A DNA stretch of 64,000 nt from Microbacterium hydrocarbonoxydans (lineage in GTDB: Bacteria > Actinomycetota > Actinomycetes > Actinomycetales > Microbacteriaceae), in the NCBI RefSeq assembly GCF_900105205.1, contig NZ_FNSQ01000005.1:1-64000 (forward strand), written 5' to 3'. The position numbers and the translations under genes are program-made. Below are positions 9,727 to 17,037 of this stretch, piece by piece (positions within the stretch are counted from its first letter, which is position 1; the number at the start of each line of letters is the position of its first letter). Under the pieces are notes generated by a model. That model was not told the DNA's origin. It saw only the letters and a program-made list of their open reading frames with translations, and did no database searches.

Positions 9727-9923
9727 ACTTCGTGTCAGGACAGTCGAACTCGAATTCGATGCGACAGATATGGGCCACTGATCAGAGATCACGAGCGAGT
9801 CGGCGCGACTTCGGCGGCCACGTACGGCCGATGGACCAGACGGCGGGCAATGCAAGCGTGGCCAATCTGCGCGCCCATGGCAGCAGAATCCACGAAGCCG
9901 AGCTCGAGGAGAGGGCACAGTGA
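9723..9923 (+). CDS. Possible small coupled protein (66 aa), unknown
   Basis: GTG 9723 overlaps the copC stop (GTGA), and the TGA at 9921-9923 overlaps the GTG start of the M23 peptidase gene. A frame that fits exactly between two four-base overlaps is the main reason to believe this gene. The product is hydrophilic and Arg-rich, with no signal peptide, membrane helix or motif that I recognise. It could instead be an untranslated leader of the peptidase gene. Confidence 0.4.
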   Translation: MNFVSGQSNSNSMRQIWATDQRSRASRRDFGGHVRPMDQTAGNASVANLRAHGSRIHEAELEERAQ

Positions 9924-11275
9924 ACGGACGACTCGTCTCTGCGGCTACGGAGGCGGCTGAAGAATGCGGTTGTGCACCCACGCCCGCCGAACGCGACTCG
10001 TTCTGGAAGCTGAGTGTTACTCGACGTGGCGCTTTCGGGCTCGGCGCGCTCGGTGTCGCTGCATTCGCTGCACTCGGCATCGGCTCCGGCGACTCAGCGG
10101 CGTACGCTGCGTCGTACCCGAGTTGGGACGATGTGCAACGCGCCAAGAACAACGAAGCTGCCAAGGCTGCCGAGATCACCCGAATCGAAGGGCTGATCCA
10201 GTCCTTGACGCGGAAGGTCGCTGAGACTCAGGTTGCTGCCGATACAGCCTCCGACGAGTTCTATGCAGCGCAGCAGGAGTACTTCGCTGCGATCACGGAA
10301 GCTCAGAGCCTGCAGGCGCAGGCGGACGAACAATCAGCGATTGCCGAAACCTCTGCGCGCAGGGCCGGTCAAGTTGCGGCACAGCTGTATCGCAACGGTG
10401 GAGATGATTCAGCACTGCAACTGTTCTTCTCCGGTTCCGCGGCCAACGCCGATGAGCTCCTGTCACGCCTGGGCACCATGGACAAGCTTCTCGAGTACAA
10501 CCGGTCGGTCTACGATGGCGCAATCTCGGCGCGCAACACCGCCCAATCGCTGACCGATCAGGCGAAGGTTGCCCGCGACGAACGAGACCGCCTGCAGCAG
10601 GTCGCAGAGCAGAAGATGATTGCGGCACAAGAAGCGGCCGACGCCGCACAGGCCGCGCTCGACGAGCAAGCCGCGAACCTCGAGACGATGCAGGCGCAGC
10701 TCGCCGCGCTGAAAGACACCACCACGCAGACTGTCGCTGGTTACCAGTCGGGTGTGGCCGCGCGCGAGGCCGAAGAGCGCGCCCGTCGCGAACGCGAAGC
10801 CGCGGAAGCGGCAGCCAACGGTGGCGGCAACGGCGGCGGCGGAGGCTCTGCCGGTAGCGGCGGTTGGGTCCGGCCCCACGGGGGCGGCCGAAGTTCAAGC
10901 TACGGCCCGCGGACCCCGATCTGCGGTTCGCAGGGCTGCTCCTCGAGCTACCACTACGGCGCGGACATGGCCAATGGCTGCGGAGCGGCGATCTACGCCG
11001 CCAACTCCGGAACAGTGGACTACGCCGGCGCGAACGGCAACTACGGCAATTACGTCCGCATCCAACACGGCGGGGGCGTCAGCACCGGGTACGCGCACAT
11101 CAAACCCAGTGGCATCCTCGTTGGCAGGGGGCAATGGGTCAATTCGGGCCAGGTCATCGCTTACGCGGGTGACACTGGACGCTCCTTCGGTTGCCATCTG
11201 CATTTCGAGGTCTACATCAATGGTGGTTACACCAACCCCGTCCGATTCATGGAAGACCGCGGCGTCTATATCTAA
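9920..11275 (+). CDS. Exported M23 family metallopeptidase with coiled coil
   Basis: This is a secreted peptidoglycan peptidase or amidase activator of 451 aa. An N-terminal signal with a twin-arginine look (SVTRRGAFGLG, about 33-43) and a hydrophobic stretch is followed by a long Ala/Gln/Glu-rich coiled coil (about 70-295). A Gly-rich hinge (299-315) leads to a LytM/M23 domain (about 315-445). Zinc-ligand motifs HYGAD and HLHFE are both present, so the enzyme looks active rather than degenerate. The coiled-coil plus M23 layout is like EnvC and RipA-type hydrolases. It ends the rightward operon. Its tie to copper resistance is unclear. Confidence 0.9.
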   Translation: MNGRLVSAATEAAEECGCAPTPAERDSFWKLSVTRRGAFGLGALGVAAFAALGIGSGDSAAYAASYPSWDDVQRAKNNEAAKAAEITRIEGLIQSLTRKVAETQVAADTASDEFYAAQQEYFAAITEAQSLQAQADEQSAIAETSARRAGQVAAQLYRNGGDDSALQLFFSGSAANADELLSRLGTMDKLLEYNRSVYDGAISARNTAQSLTDQAKVARDERDRLQQVAEQKMIAAQEAADAAQAALDEQAANLETMQAQLAALKDTTTQTVAGYQSGVAAREAEERARREREAAEAAANGGGNGGGGGSAGSGGWVRPHGGGRSSSYGPRTPICGSQGCSSSYHYGADMANGCGAAIYAANSGTVDYAGANGNYGNYVRIQHGGGVSTGYAHIKPSGILVGRGQWVNSGQVIAYAGDTGRSFGCHLHFEVYINGGYTNPVRFMEDRGVYI

Positions 11276-11373
11276 GGCTCCGACATGGGAGCACGAAGTG
11301 GCGCCACCCACAATGACCAGTTGGGTAGAGAGGGCTGCTCCAGTCGTCACTCGCGACATCCTTGCTAGGGATC

Positions 11374-12135
11374 TCAGAGAGGGAGAATGACGCTACCCAT
11401 CACCGCCGTCAGCCGCGACATGATGTCGGTCCACAGCCCTGTCACCATCAGGATTCCGAGGACGATCAGCAGTATGCCTCCGCATACGTTCACCACCCGG
11501 ATGTGACGACGGAGGAACTCGACCGTCTTCGCCGCCCAACCGAACCCGAATGCGACCAACAGGAACGGGATGCCGAGGCCGAGCGAATACGCGAGGCCGA
11601 GGAAGCCGGCACGGACAGGGTCGCCAGCATTGAACGAAAGCGCGATGATCGCGGCAAGCGTCGGACCCATGCACGGTGCCCAGCCGATACCAAGTGCCAC
11701 TCCAAGTAGCGGCGCCCCTGCGATTCCGGCCCGGGAGCCGACGTGGAAGCGGACCTCCCGCTGGGCGAAATTGAACAACCCGAGAAAGACGAGCCCCATC
11801 AGGATGATGACGACTCCGAGGATGCGTGTGACCAGGTCGCCCCAGCGTAGGAAGAACACGCCGGCCGTGCCGCCCAGCGCGGTGATGAGAACGAAGACGA
11901 CGCTGAAGCCGAGGATGAACAGCGGTACGCCGACTACGAGCTGACGGCGCTGGGGCGCGACTGCGTTCGTCGCGCGACCCTTCGAGTCCGGCGCGACCAC
12001 CCCGCCAAGGAAGCCGAGGTAGCCGGGGACCAGCGGGAGCACGCAGGGCGACAAGAACGACACGAGGCCAGCGAGCATCGCGACGGGGACTGCGAGCCAG
12101 AGCGCACCGGACCCGATGATGGTGTCGGCGTTCAC
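11374..12135 (-). CDS. ccdA: Cytochrome c biogenesis / thiol transport protein CcdA
   Basis: CcdA moves reducing power across the membrane to extracytoplasmic thioredoxins. The 253-aa protein has six membrane helices with the two conserved Cys-Pro sites: SFLSPCVLPLVPGYLGF (C about 32) and IGWAPCMGPTLAA (C about 155). GTG 12135 overlaps the stop of the TlpA-like gene, so the two are co-translated. A GTG start here gives the normal family length; reading further upstream in frame gives no credible protein. It is convergent with the M23 gene, with a 98-base gap containing nothing I can name. Confidence 0.92.
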   Translation of the reverse strand: MNADTIIGSGALWLAVPVAMLAGLVSFLSPCVLPLVPGYLGFLGGVVAPDSKGRATNAVAPQRRQLVVGVPLFILGFSVVFVLITALGGTAGVFFLRWGDLVTRILGVVIILMGLVFLGLFNFAQREVRFHVGSRAGIAGAPLLGVALGIGWAPCMGPTLAAIIALSFNAGDPVRAGFLGLAYSLGLGIPFLLVAFGFGWAAKTVEFLRRHIRVVNVCGGILLIVLGILMVTGLWTDIMSRLTAVMGSVILPL

Positions 12136-12749
12136 GGTGTCTCCGCCAGAGCGTCCTTGACGAGCGTCGAGAGGATCGAGGTGCCGTCGATGGGTCCGAT
12201 GATGCGGGCGGCGACACGGCCCTGCCTGTCGAGCACGAGAGTCGTCGGTGTCGCCTGGATCGGCACGACCTCGGAGAAAGCGAGTTTCGCCTCGGCCGTG
12301 TTCACGTCGATCAGGCTCGGGTAGGTGATGCCGAACTCGTGAGAGAAAGCCTGGGCAGTGTCGGCCTGGTCGCGGGTATTGATGCCGATGAAAGCTACAT
12401 CCTCGCCGCCGTATTCTTGCCAGACGCTTTCGAGATCCTTCGCCTCGATGCGGCACGGCGCGCACCCGGCGTACCAGAAGTTCACCACCGTGACCTTGCC
12501 GGCGTTGTCTGCGCTGTCGAAATCATCACCAGTTTCAGTGATGCCGCTGAAGTCGACCGGTTCGCTCCGCTCGTCGATCGGGATCTCGACGATCGCGCCG
12601 CCAGCGGCCACATACCCGGTGTTCTCACCCTTGAGGAAGGAATCGCTGACCGGATCCGGCGCACACCCGCTCAGACCGATGGCGAACACCGCGGCGAGCA
12701 TGGCTCCGATCGCACCACGAATGGTGCGAAAGCGAGGATTTCGAGGCAC
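12132..12749 (-). CDS. TlpA/ResA-like thiol-disulfide oxidoreductase, lipoprotein
   Basis: This thioredoxin-fold lipoprotein reduces or isomerises disulfides on the outer face of the membrane and is the usual partner of CcdA. From GTG 12749 there is a 29-residue lipoprotein signal peptide ending in lipobox LSGC. The fold follows with active site WYAGCAPC, a TRDQADTAQAF helix and the cis-Pro loop QATPTT. A longer start at GTG 12797 is open but gives an unusually long signal peptide. It is read away from the transposon, whose left end lies about 150 bases upstream. Confidence 0.88.
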   Translation of the reverse strand: MPRNPRFRTIRGAIGAMLAAVFAIGLSGCAPDPVSDSFLKGENTGYVAAGGAIVEIPIDERSEPVDFSGITETGDDFDSADNAGKVTVVNFWYAGCAPCRIEAKDLESVWQEYGGEDVAFIGINTRDQADTAQAFSHEFGITYPSLIDVNTAEAKLAFSEVVPIQATPTTLVLDRQGRVAARIIGPIDGTSILSTLVKDALAETP

Positions 12750-13146
12750 ATCTCGCACTCTACGCAGATCCCCTATGCGTCCGCCGAACCGGGCCACCGT
12801 CCTGCGGGCCTCTTACCGCTTCCGACGTCCGCCAGGGCAAGTCGCCGCGTCGGCAACTTCGGTCTGCTGACACACAGAGCACCTCCGGGAGGATGACGTG
12901 TCAGCTGAAGGCCAACTGCGTCATTCCAACGCAATTCCGACGACGACCGCCTGCACACCGTCTCAGCGTTGCAGATTGCTCGGCGGTGGCATCAGTGTTC
13001 TCGTTCGGTCGTTGCCGGACATCAGATCGAACTCTAATCCGAGCCATACCGGTGTGTCGGGAGCCAGGCAAAGCCGACCCGGCGGATCCTGGGCGCAGGC
13101 GACAACGATGTGCCTACTCAGGTACTCCGCCTTCCTTGGAGTGGTG
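12750..13146. other. Intergenic: tlpA upstream region and transposon left end
   Basis: No gene fits here; the frame open through it is just the upstream extension of tnsA. From 12899 the sequence has the look of a Tn7/Tn5053-type terminus (TGTCAGCTGAAGGCCAACTG). A second, related TCAG-A-TCG...TAATC element lies at about 13020-13042. These are likely TnsB-binding sites. No promoter for tnsA could be fixed with confidence. Confidence 0.5.
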
Positions 13147-13968
13147 ATGAAGCCAGCTGAGATTGCACGGTTGATCGCACGGCGACGATTCTCGAAGGGC
13201 TCGGAGCTGCACTGGGTGCCGCGCGATCATCGTTCCGCATCCGGCTACGCGGATAGCGTCTCGTTCGCACCGGTCAACCGAAGTCTCGGCCGTTTGGATT
13301 GGTCGGTCATCGACCCGATGAAGGTTCGAGTATCGAAGGGCGCAAGCCACTTTTTCACGGGGTCTGAGTACTTCTGGAGTCGCACCCGTAGCCACGTATG
13401 GTGTGAGTCTCAGTTCGAGCGCGACGAGTTGATGTGGCTCGATTTCGGCGGGCAAGTAGCAAAGGTGTGGTCGCAGCCATTTGGCGTGGTGTTCGGCGTT
13501 CGCTCGCCGATGGCGGGTCACTGGCACGTGCCGGATTTCCTATTGCAGATGTCGGACGACTCCTACGCCGTTCGAGACGTGAGGCCAAAGGAACGCATCG
13601 ACAAGTCTGCGCAACTGCAGTTCGATGAAACCGCGGTTGTGTCGGCAACGCTCGGCTGGCACTATCAGGTACTTTCCGGCCACAGCATCCATGCGACCCG
13701 CGTGGTCGAATGGTTGTCGGCGTCGCGTCATGACCGTTGCAGGCCGCCTGCTGACGTCGAGGACAGGATCCTCGACGCGGCAACTGACAGCAAGACTCGC
13801 CGGGAGTTGTGCGAGCTGGCATCACCAGATTGCCCACCTCTTGCCTGCGCATGGGTTGACAACCTCGCCTGGCGCAGACTTCTCGCGCTCGATCTGTCTG
13901 CGGTCTTCAATAGCAACGCGCTACTGACTACCGCACGTCGGGAGAGAACGGATGCGATCAGTGTCTGA
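13147..13968 (+). CDS. tnsA: TnsA-like heteromeric transposase endonuclease subunit
   Basis: TnsA cuts the 5' ends of the transposon, working with TnsB so that the element leaves by cut-and-paste. The 273-aa protein has a restriction-endonuclease-like core: CESQFERDEL (E87/E91), SQPFGV, HWHVPDFLL (D130) and YAVRDVRPKER (about 141-150). The last position carries Arg where Tn7 TnsA has a catalytic Lys; I recall D-V-R-P as common in actinobacterial members. A basic winged-helix-like C-terminus follows. ATG 13147 has GGAG about 6 bases upstream; a longer in-frame reading would run through the transposon end. It overlaps tnsB by 17 bases. Confidence 0.9.
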   Translation: MKPAEIARLIARRRFSKGSELHWVPRDHRSASGYADSVSFAPVNRSLGRLDWSVIDPMKVRVSKGASHFFTGSEYFWSRTRSHVWCESQFERDELMWLDFGGQVAKVWSQPFGVVFGVRSPMAGHWHVPDFLLQMSDDSYAVRDVRPKERIDKSAQLQFDETAVVSATLGWHYQVLSGHSIHATRVVEWLSASRHDRCRPPADVEDRILDAATDSKTRRELCELASPDCPPLACAWVDNLAWRRLLALDLSAVFNSNALLTTARRERTDAISV

Positions 13969-15997
13969 CGAGAGCAAGCTGAAACTCGGGGACTCTTTCG
14001 ACATTGACGGCGAGATCTGGGTCTGGGCCCACATCATCCCCGGCCTAGAGGTGAAGCTCCGGTCCGAGAACGCACCCGATCGACACCTCATCATGTCCGT
14101 AGACGAGTTCCTGCGCCATGCCGGCACGGCTCAACGCGAGCGCGCGGTATCGCTTCGTCCGGACGGGGACGCGTGGCCGACCAACGTGTGCGATATGGAG
14201 GCCCATCTCCTTGAGGCGTTCACCGGGAGACCAATGGATCCGTTGGCTTCCACTCCTCGGGCGCAGTATGACCCTGCGCTGACGACTCAGAACGCACGCG
14301 TTGACGCGAAGCTGCTGGAGTTGAAAGGCACGTCACTGGGGCGAGCGCGCAGTACCTTTCACCTCCTATGGAAGACCTACCAGCAAGACGGTGCAGCGGG
14401 GCTGAATGCCCGCATGCACCGGAAGGGCGAGCAGCGACTCGCCATCAGCCGGGCAGATCCGCGGCTGGTGACGATCATCGATCGATTCCTCGATCGCCAG
14501 ACGGACAAGGCCACGAGTAGCAAAAAGCGTTGCGCTGTCTTGGTGAGGCGAGCGCTCGAGACAACCTACCCGGGCGACCCCATTTGTGAGATCAAGGCTC
14601 GCACCCTCCAGGGCTACATCAACGAGCGGGCTGCAGGCCGTTACAGCTTCGACAAAGCGACCACCCGGAGAAACACCGACAACAGCCCAAAGCGTCAGTA
14701 CCACTCCGGAGCTGCCTATCAACTTGGAGAGCGATGCGAGATCGATTCAACGGACCTCGACGTTCTCGTTTGGGATGAGACCAGTGAGTTCCGTCCGAAA
14801 CTCACCGTGCTTCTCGACGTCGCCAGCCGAGTGCCGCTCGCTTGGGCGATCCACGCGGATAGCCCTGGCGGATTCGATCATGCGCTCCTGCTCGCCCGAG
14901 CCATCATCGGGCGCAAAGCCGTGCCTGGTTCGGGCGCTGCCACTCTCTCGGGGTCAGCCGCCTTGCCTTCCGCGCTGATGAAGCAGGTGAACCCCTACCT
15001 CAGCGACGAGTCTCTGGCTCTCCCATGGATCTTTCCGCGATCAATCACCATCGACGGCGGAGCTGATTTTCGGTCCCGCACGTTCAGAGATGCCTGCCGT
15101 GCGTACGGAATCCACAGGGAGCTCGCGCCCTCCGGAACGCCGACGGTGAAGCCACATGTTGAACGCAACTTCGGCACCCTCTCATCAGATTTCGCCGCAT
15201 GGTTGGCCGGTTTCGTGGGGAACTCCGTGGCGCATCGAGGCGCCCGCGACAACCCCACGCTCACCTTGGACTCGCTCCGGCTCATCCTGGACAGTTGGAT
15301 ATCCAACATCTACCTGAACAAACCGCACCAGGGCCTGAAGTCGACGAGCTCCCCCGGACGGATCTTCACCCCGAATCAGATGTACACCGAACTCTTCAGC
15401 GTCGGGCCTGGCGTCCCAGTGCCTTTCGGAGTCGAGGAGTACCTCGCCCTGTTGCCGACCGAACGTCGCATGATCGGTCGTGCAGGGATCGATCTCCACA
15501 ATCGCCGCTACGACTCGCCCGACCTGGAGGACCTCCGCAGTCGCTCCCTCACGGGCGCTGAACCGGGATCCGCGAGAGCGAGGAAGTTCCCGGTGAGCTT
15601 CGACCCCTACAACGCGAATGCCGTCTGGGTACGTCACCCGGAAACCGGCTTGTGGATCGAGTGTTGGGACGTCGCTCTGCGAGAGAAGACGGCACCGATG
15701 GTCGCCGAGATCGACATGAAACTCCTTACCCGATACCCCGACGCCGCTATCGACGATCCCGATCGCCGCCGGGAGTGGATCGATCATGTCGAAAGCCGCG
15801 AGCGAGGAGACAAGCGCAAGCGCACCCAACACAAGCGAGAGCAACAGCGCCTCAAGGTCGAAGCTCAACGCGAGTCAGGCCCCTCGACAACGACACCGAT
15901 CCCATTACGGCAATGGGCCAAACCCGTCGACATCAGCACCATCGATTGGACGTCCCCCGACATACATCTCGCTCAAGCAGAGGAGCTTGATCCATGA
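13952..15997 (+). CDS. tnsB: TnsB-like DDE transposase
   Basis: TnsB recognises the element ends and performs 3' cleavage and strand transfer. Domains of the 681-aa protein are N-terminal helix-turn-helix DNA-binding regions (about 100-240), a retroviral-integrase-type catalytic core (about 250-430) and a Mu-transposase-like beta-barrel (about 475-560). A C-terminal tail probably contacts TnsC. The DDE triad is visible: D265 in CEIDSTDL, D368 in TIDGGADF and E404 in HVERNFGTL, with the usual ~35-residue D-to-E spacing. It overlaps tnsA and tnsC (ATGA at 15994), so A, B and C are made together. Confidence 0.95.
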   Translation: MRSVSDESKLKLGDSFDIDGEIWVWAHIIPGLEVKLRSENAPDRHLIMSVDEFLRHAGTAQRERAVSLRPDGDAWPTNVCDMEAHLLEAFTGRPMDPLASTPRAQYDPALTTQNARVDAKLLELKGTSLGRARSTFHLLWKTYQQDGAAGLNARMHRKGEQRLAISRADPRLVTIIDRFLDRQTDKATSSKKRCAVLVRRALETTYPGDPICEIKARTLQGYINERAAGRYSFDKATTRRNTDNSPKRQYHSGAAYQLGERCEIDSTDLDVLVWDETSEFRPKLTVLLDVASRVPLAWAIHADSPGGFDHALLLARAIIGRKAVPGSGAATLSGSAALPSALMKQVNPYLSDESLALPWIFPRSITIDGGADFRSRTFRDACRAYGIHRELAPSGTPTVKPHVERNFGTLSSDFAAWLAGFVGNSVAHRGARDNPTLTLDSLRLILDSWISNIYLNKPHQGLKSTSSPGRIFTPNQMYTELFSVGPGVPVPFGVEEYLALLPTERRMIGRAGIDLHNRRYDSPDLEDLRSRSLTGAEPGSARARKFPVSFDPYNANAVWVRHPETGLWIECWDVALREKTAPMVAEIDMKLLTRYPDAAIDDPDRRREWIDHVESRERGDKRKRTQHKREQQRLKVEAQRESGPSTTTPIPLRQWAKPVDISTIDWTSPDIHLAQAEELDP

Positions 15998-17037
15998 AGA
16001 TCACCCCACTCGTCCTCCACCATGACCGCAAGACCAGCCTTGCAGGGCTTCGAGAAGCATTCGACGCCGAGCCCGCATCGCCGCCGAAGATCACCTTCCG
16101 GCAGTACACAGATCTGGATAGTGAAGCCCGAGAGCTATACGACCAAGCTCGCGAAGACTTTCTCCGGCTGACGTTGAGGGTGAAGACGCGCGAGCAAGCA
16201 GTCTGCGCTCGCATTCTGGAGGACCTCATCCGAATCAACCCTCGGCTGAAGAACTCGCGGCGCGGGCTGATGGTATCCGCGCCGATGTTCTCCGGCAAGA
16301 CAGAACTCGCTCTCCTGTTGGCTCGATCCGTAGAACGCAGACACGCAGCCCAACACCCCGACTACCTCAGAGACGGAGACGCACCGGTCGTCTGGGTGGA
16401 GATGACCGAACACTCGACCGGGAAAGCTCTCCTTGCCCAGATCGTGGAGTTTCTCGCCCCCACCATCGTTCTCCCCAAACAGATTGCCACCGACCGGCTG
16501 CGGAAGCTTGCCGTCGAAGCCCTCCATCGACATGGCACGAAGCTGCTGGTGATCGACGAAGCGCACAAGCTTGGCGGGACTGAACCCTCCAGTGTCATCA
16601 AGGCTCTCCAGAATGAGTCCTGTGCGACCGTCGTCCTGGTTGGAATCAATCTCGACCAAGCATTCAAGACGGGCGACGGGCTGCAAGTCAGCGCACGCTG
16701 CGACTTCGTCACACTCGACAAGATCGACCCCGCCGTCCAAGAGGACTTCGAACAATGGATCAAATGGGTCGCCACCTTCGACAGCTTCCTACCACTATGT
16801 GGGCACGTCCACGGCCTTCTCACCCGCAACGCCGGCACGCTAGTCCACGCCGCCGACGGGAAACTCGCCGTTCTCGCGATGATCGTGGACCGCCTAGTCG
16901 CGTCCATCTTGCGCGACGAATCGCGCACCTCGGAGACCGTAACCCGCGAGGGACTCTTCGGGGTTCTCGATACTCTCCGGCGCACCACGCTCAACACACA
17001 CAACGTCACCCTGGACGACTTGGTGGACGCCGCATGA
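15994..17037 (+). CDS. tnsC: TnsC/TniB-like AAA+ ATPase, transposition regulator
   Basis: TnsC links the target selector (TniQ/TnsD type) to the TnsAB transposase and enforces target immunity. The 347-aa AAA+ protein has Walker A APMFSGKTE (about 96-104) and Walker B KLLVIDEAHKL (about 183-193). A sensor-1-like ATVVLVGIN strand and a C-terminal helical lid follow. Walker A begins with Ala-Pro rather than Gly, but the GKT core is intact. Start ATG 15994 overlaps the tnsB stop and the stop overlaps ATG 17034 of the TniQ-like gene, giving a four-gene coupled operon. Confidence 0.93.
   Translation: MKITPLVLHHDRKTSLAGLREAFDAEPASPPKITFRQYTDLDSEARELYDQAREDFLRLTLRVKTREQAVCARILEDLIRINPRLKNSRRGLMVSAPMFSGKTELALLLARSVERRHAAQHPDYLRDGDAPVVWVEMTEHSTGKALLAQIVEFLAPTIVLPKQIATDRLRKLAVEALHRHGTKLLVIDEAHKLGGTEPSSVIKALQNESCATVVLVGINLDQAFKTGDGLQVSARCDFVTLDKIDPAVQEDFEQWIKWVATFDSFLPLCGHVHGLLTRNAGTLVHAADGKLAVLAMIVDRLVASILRDESRTSETVTREGLFGVLDTLRRTTLNTHNVTLDDLVDAA

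Noticed and set aside
12898..13146. Extended N-terminus of TnsA from GTG 12898
   Set aside because: It would run through the transposon terminus and has no family similarity; ATG 13147 has a ribosome site.
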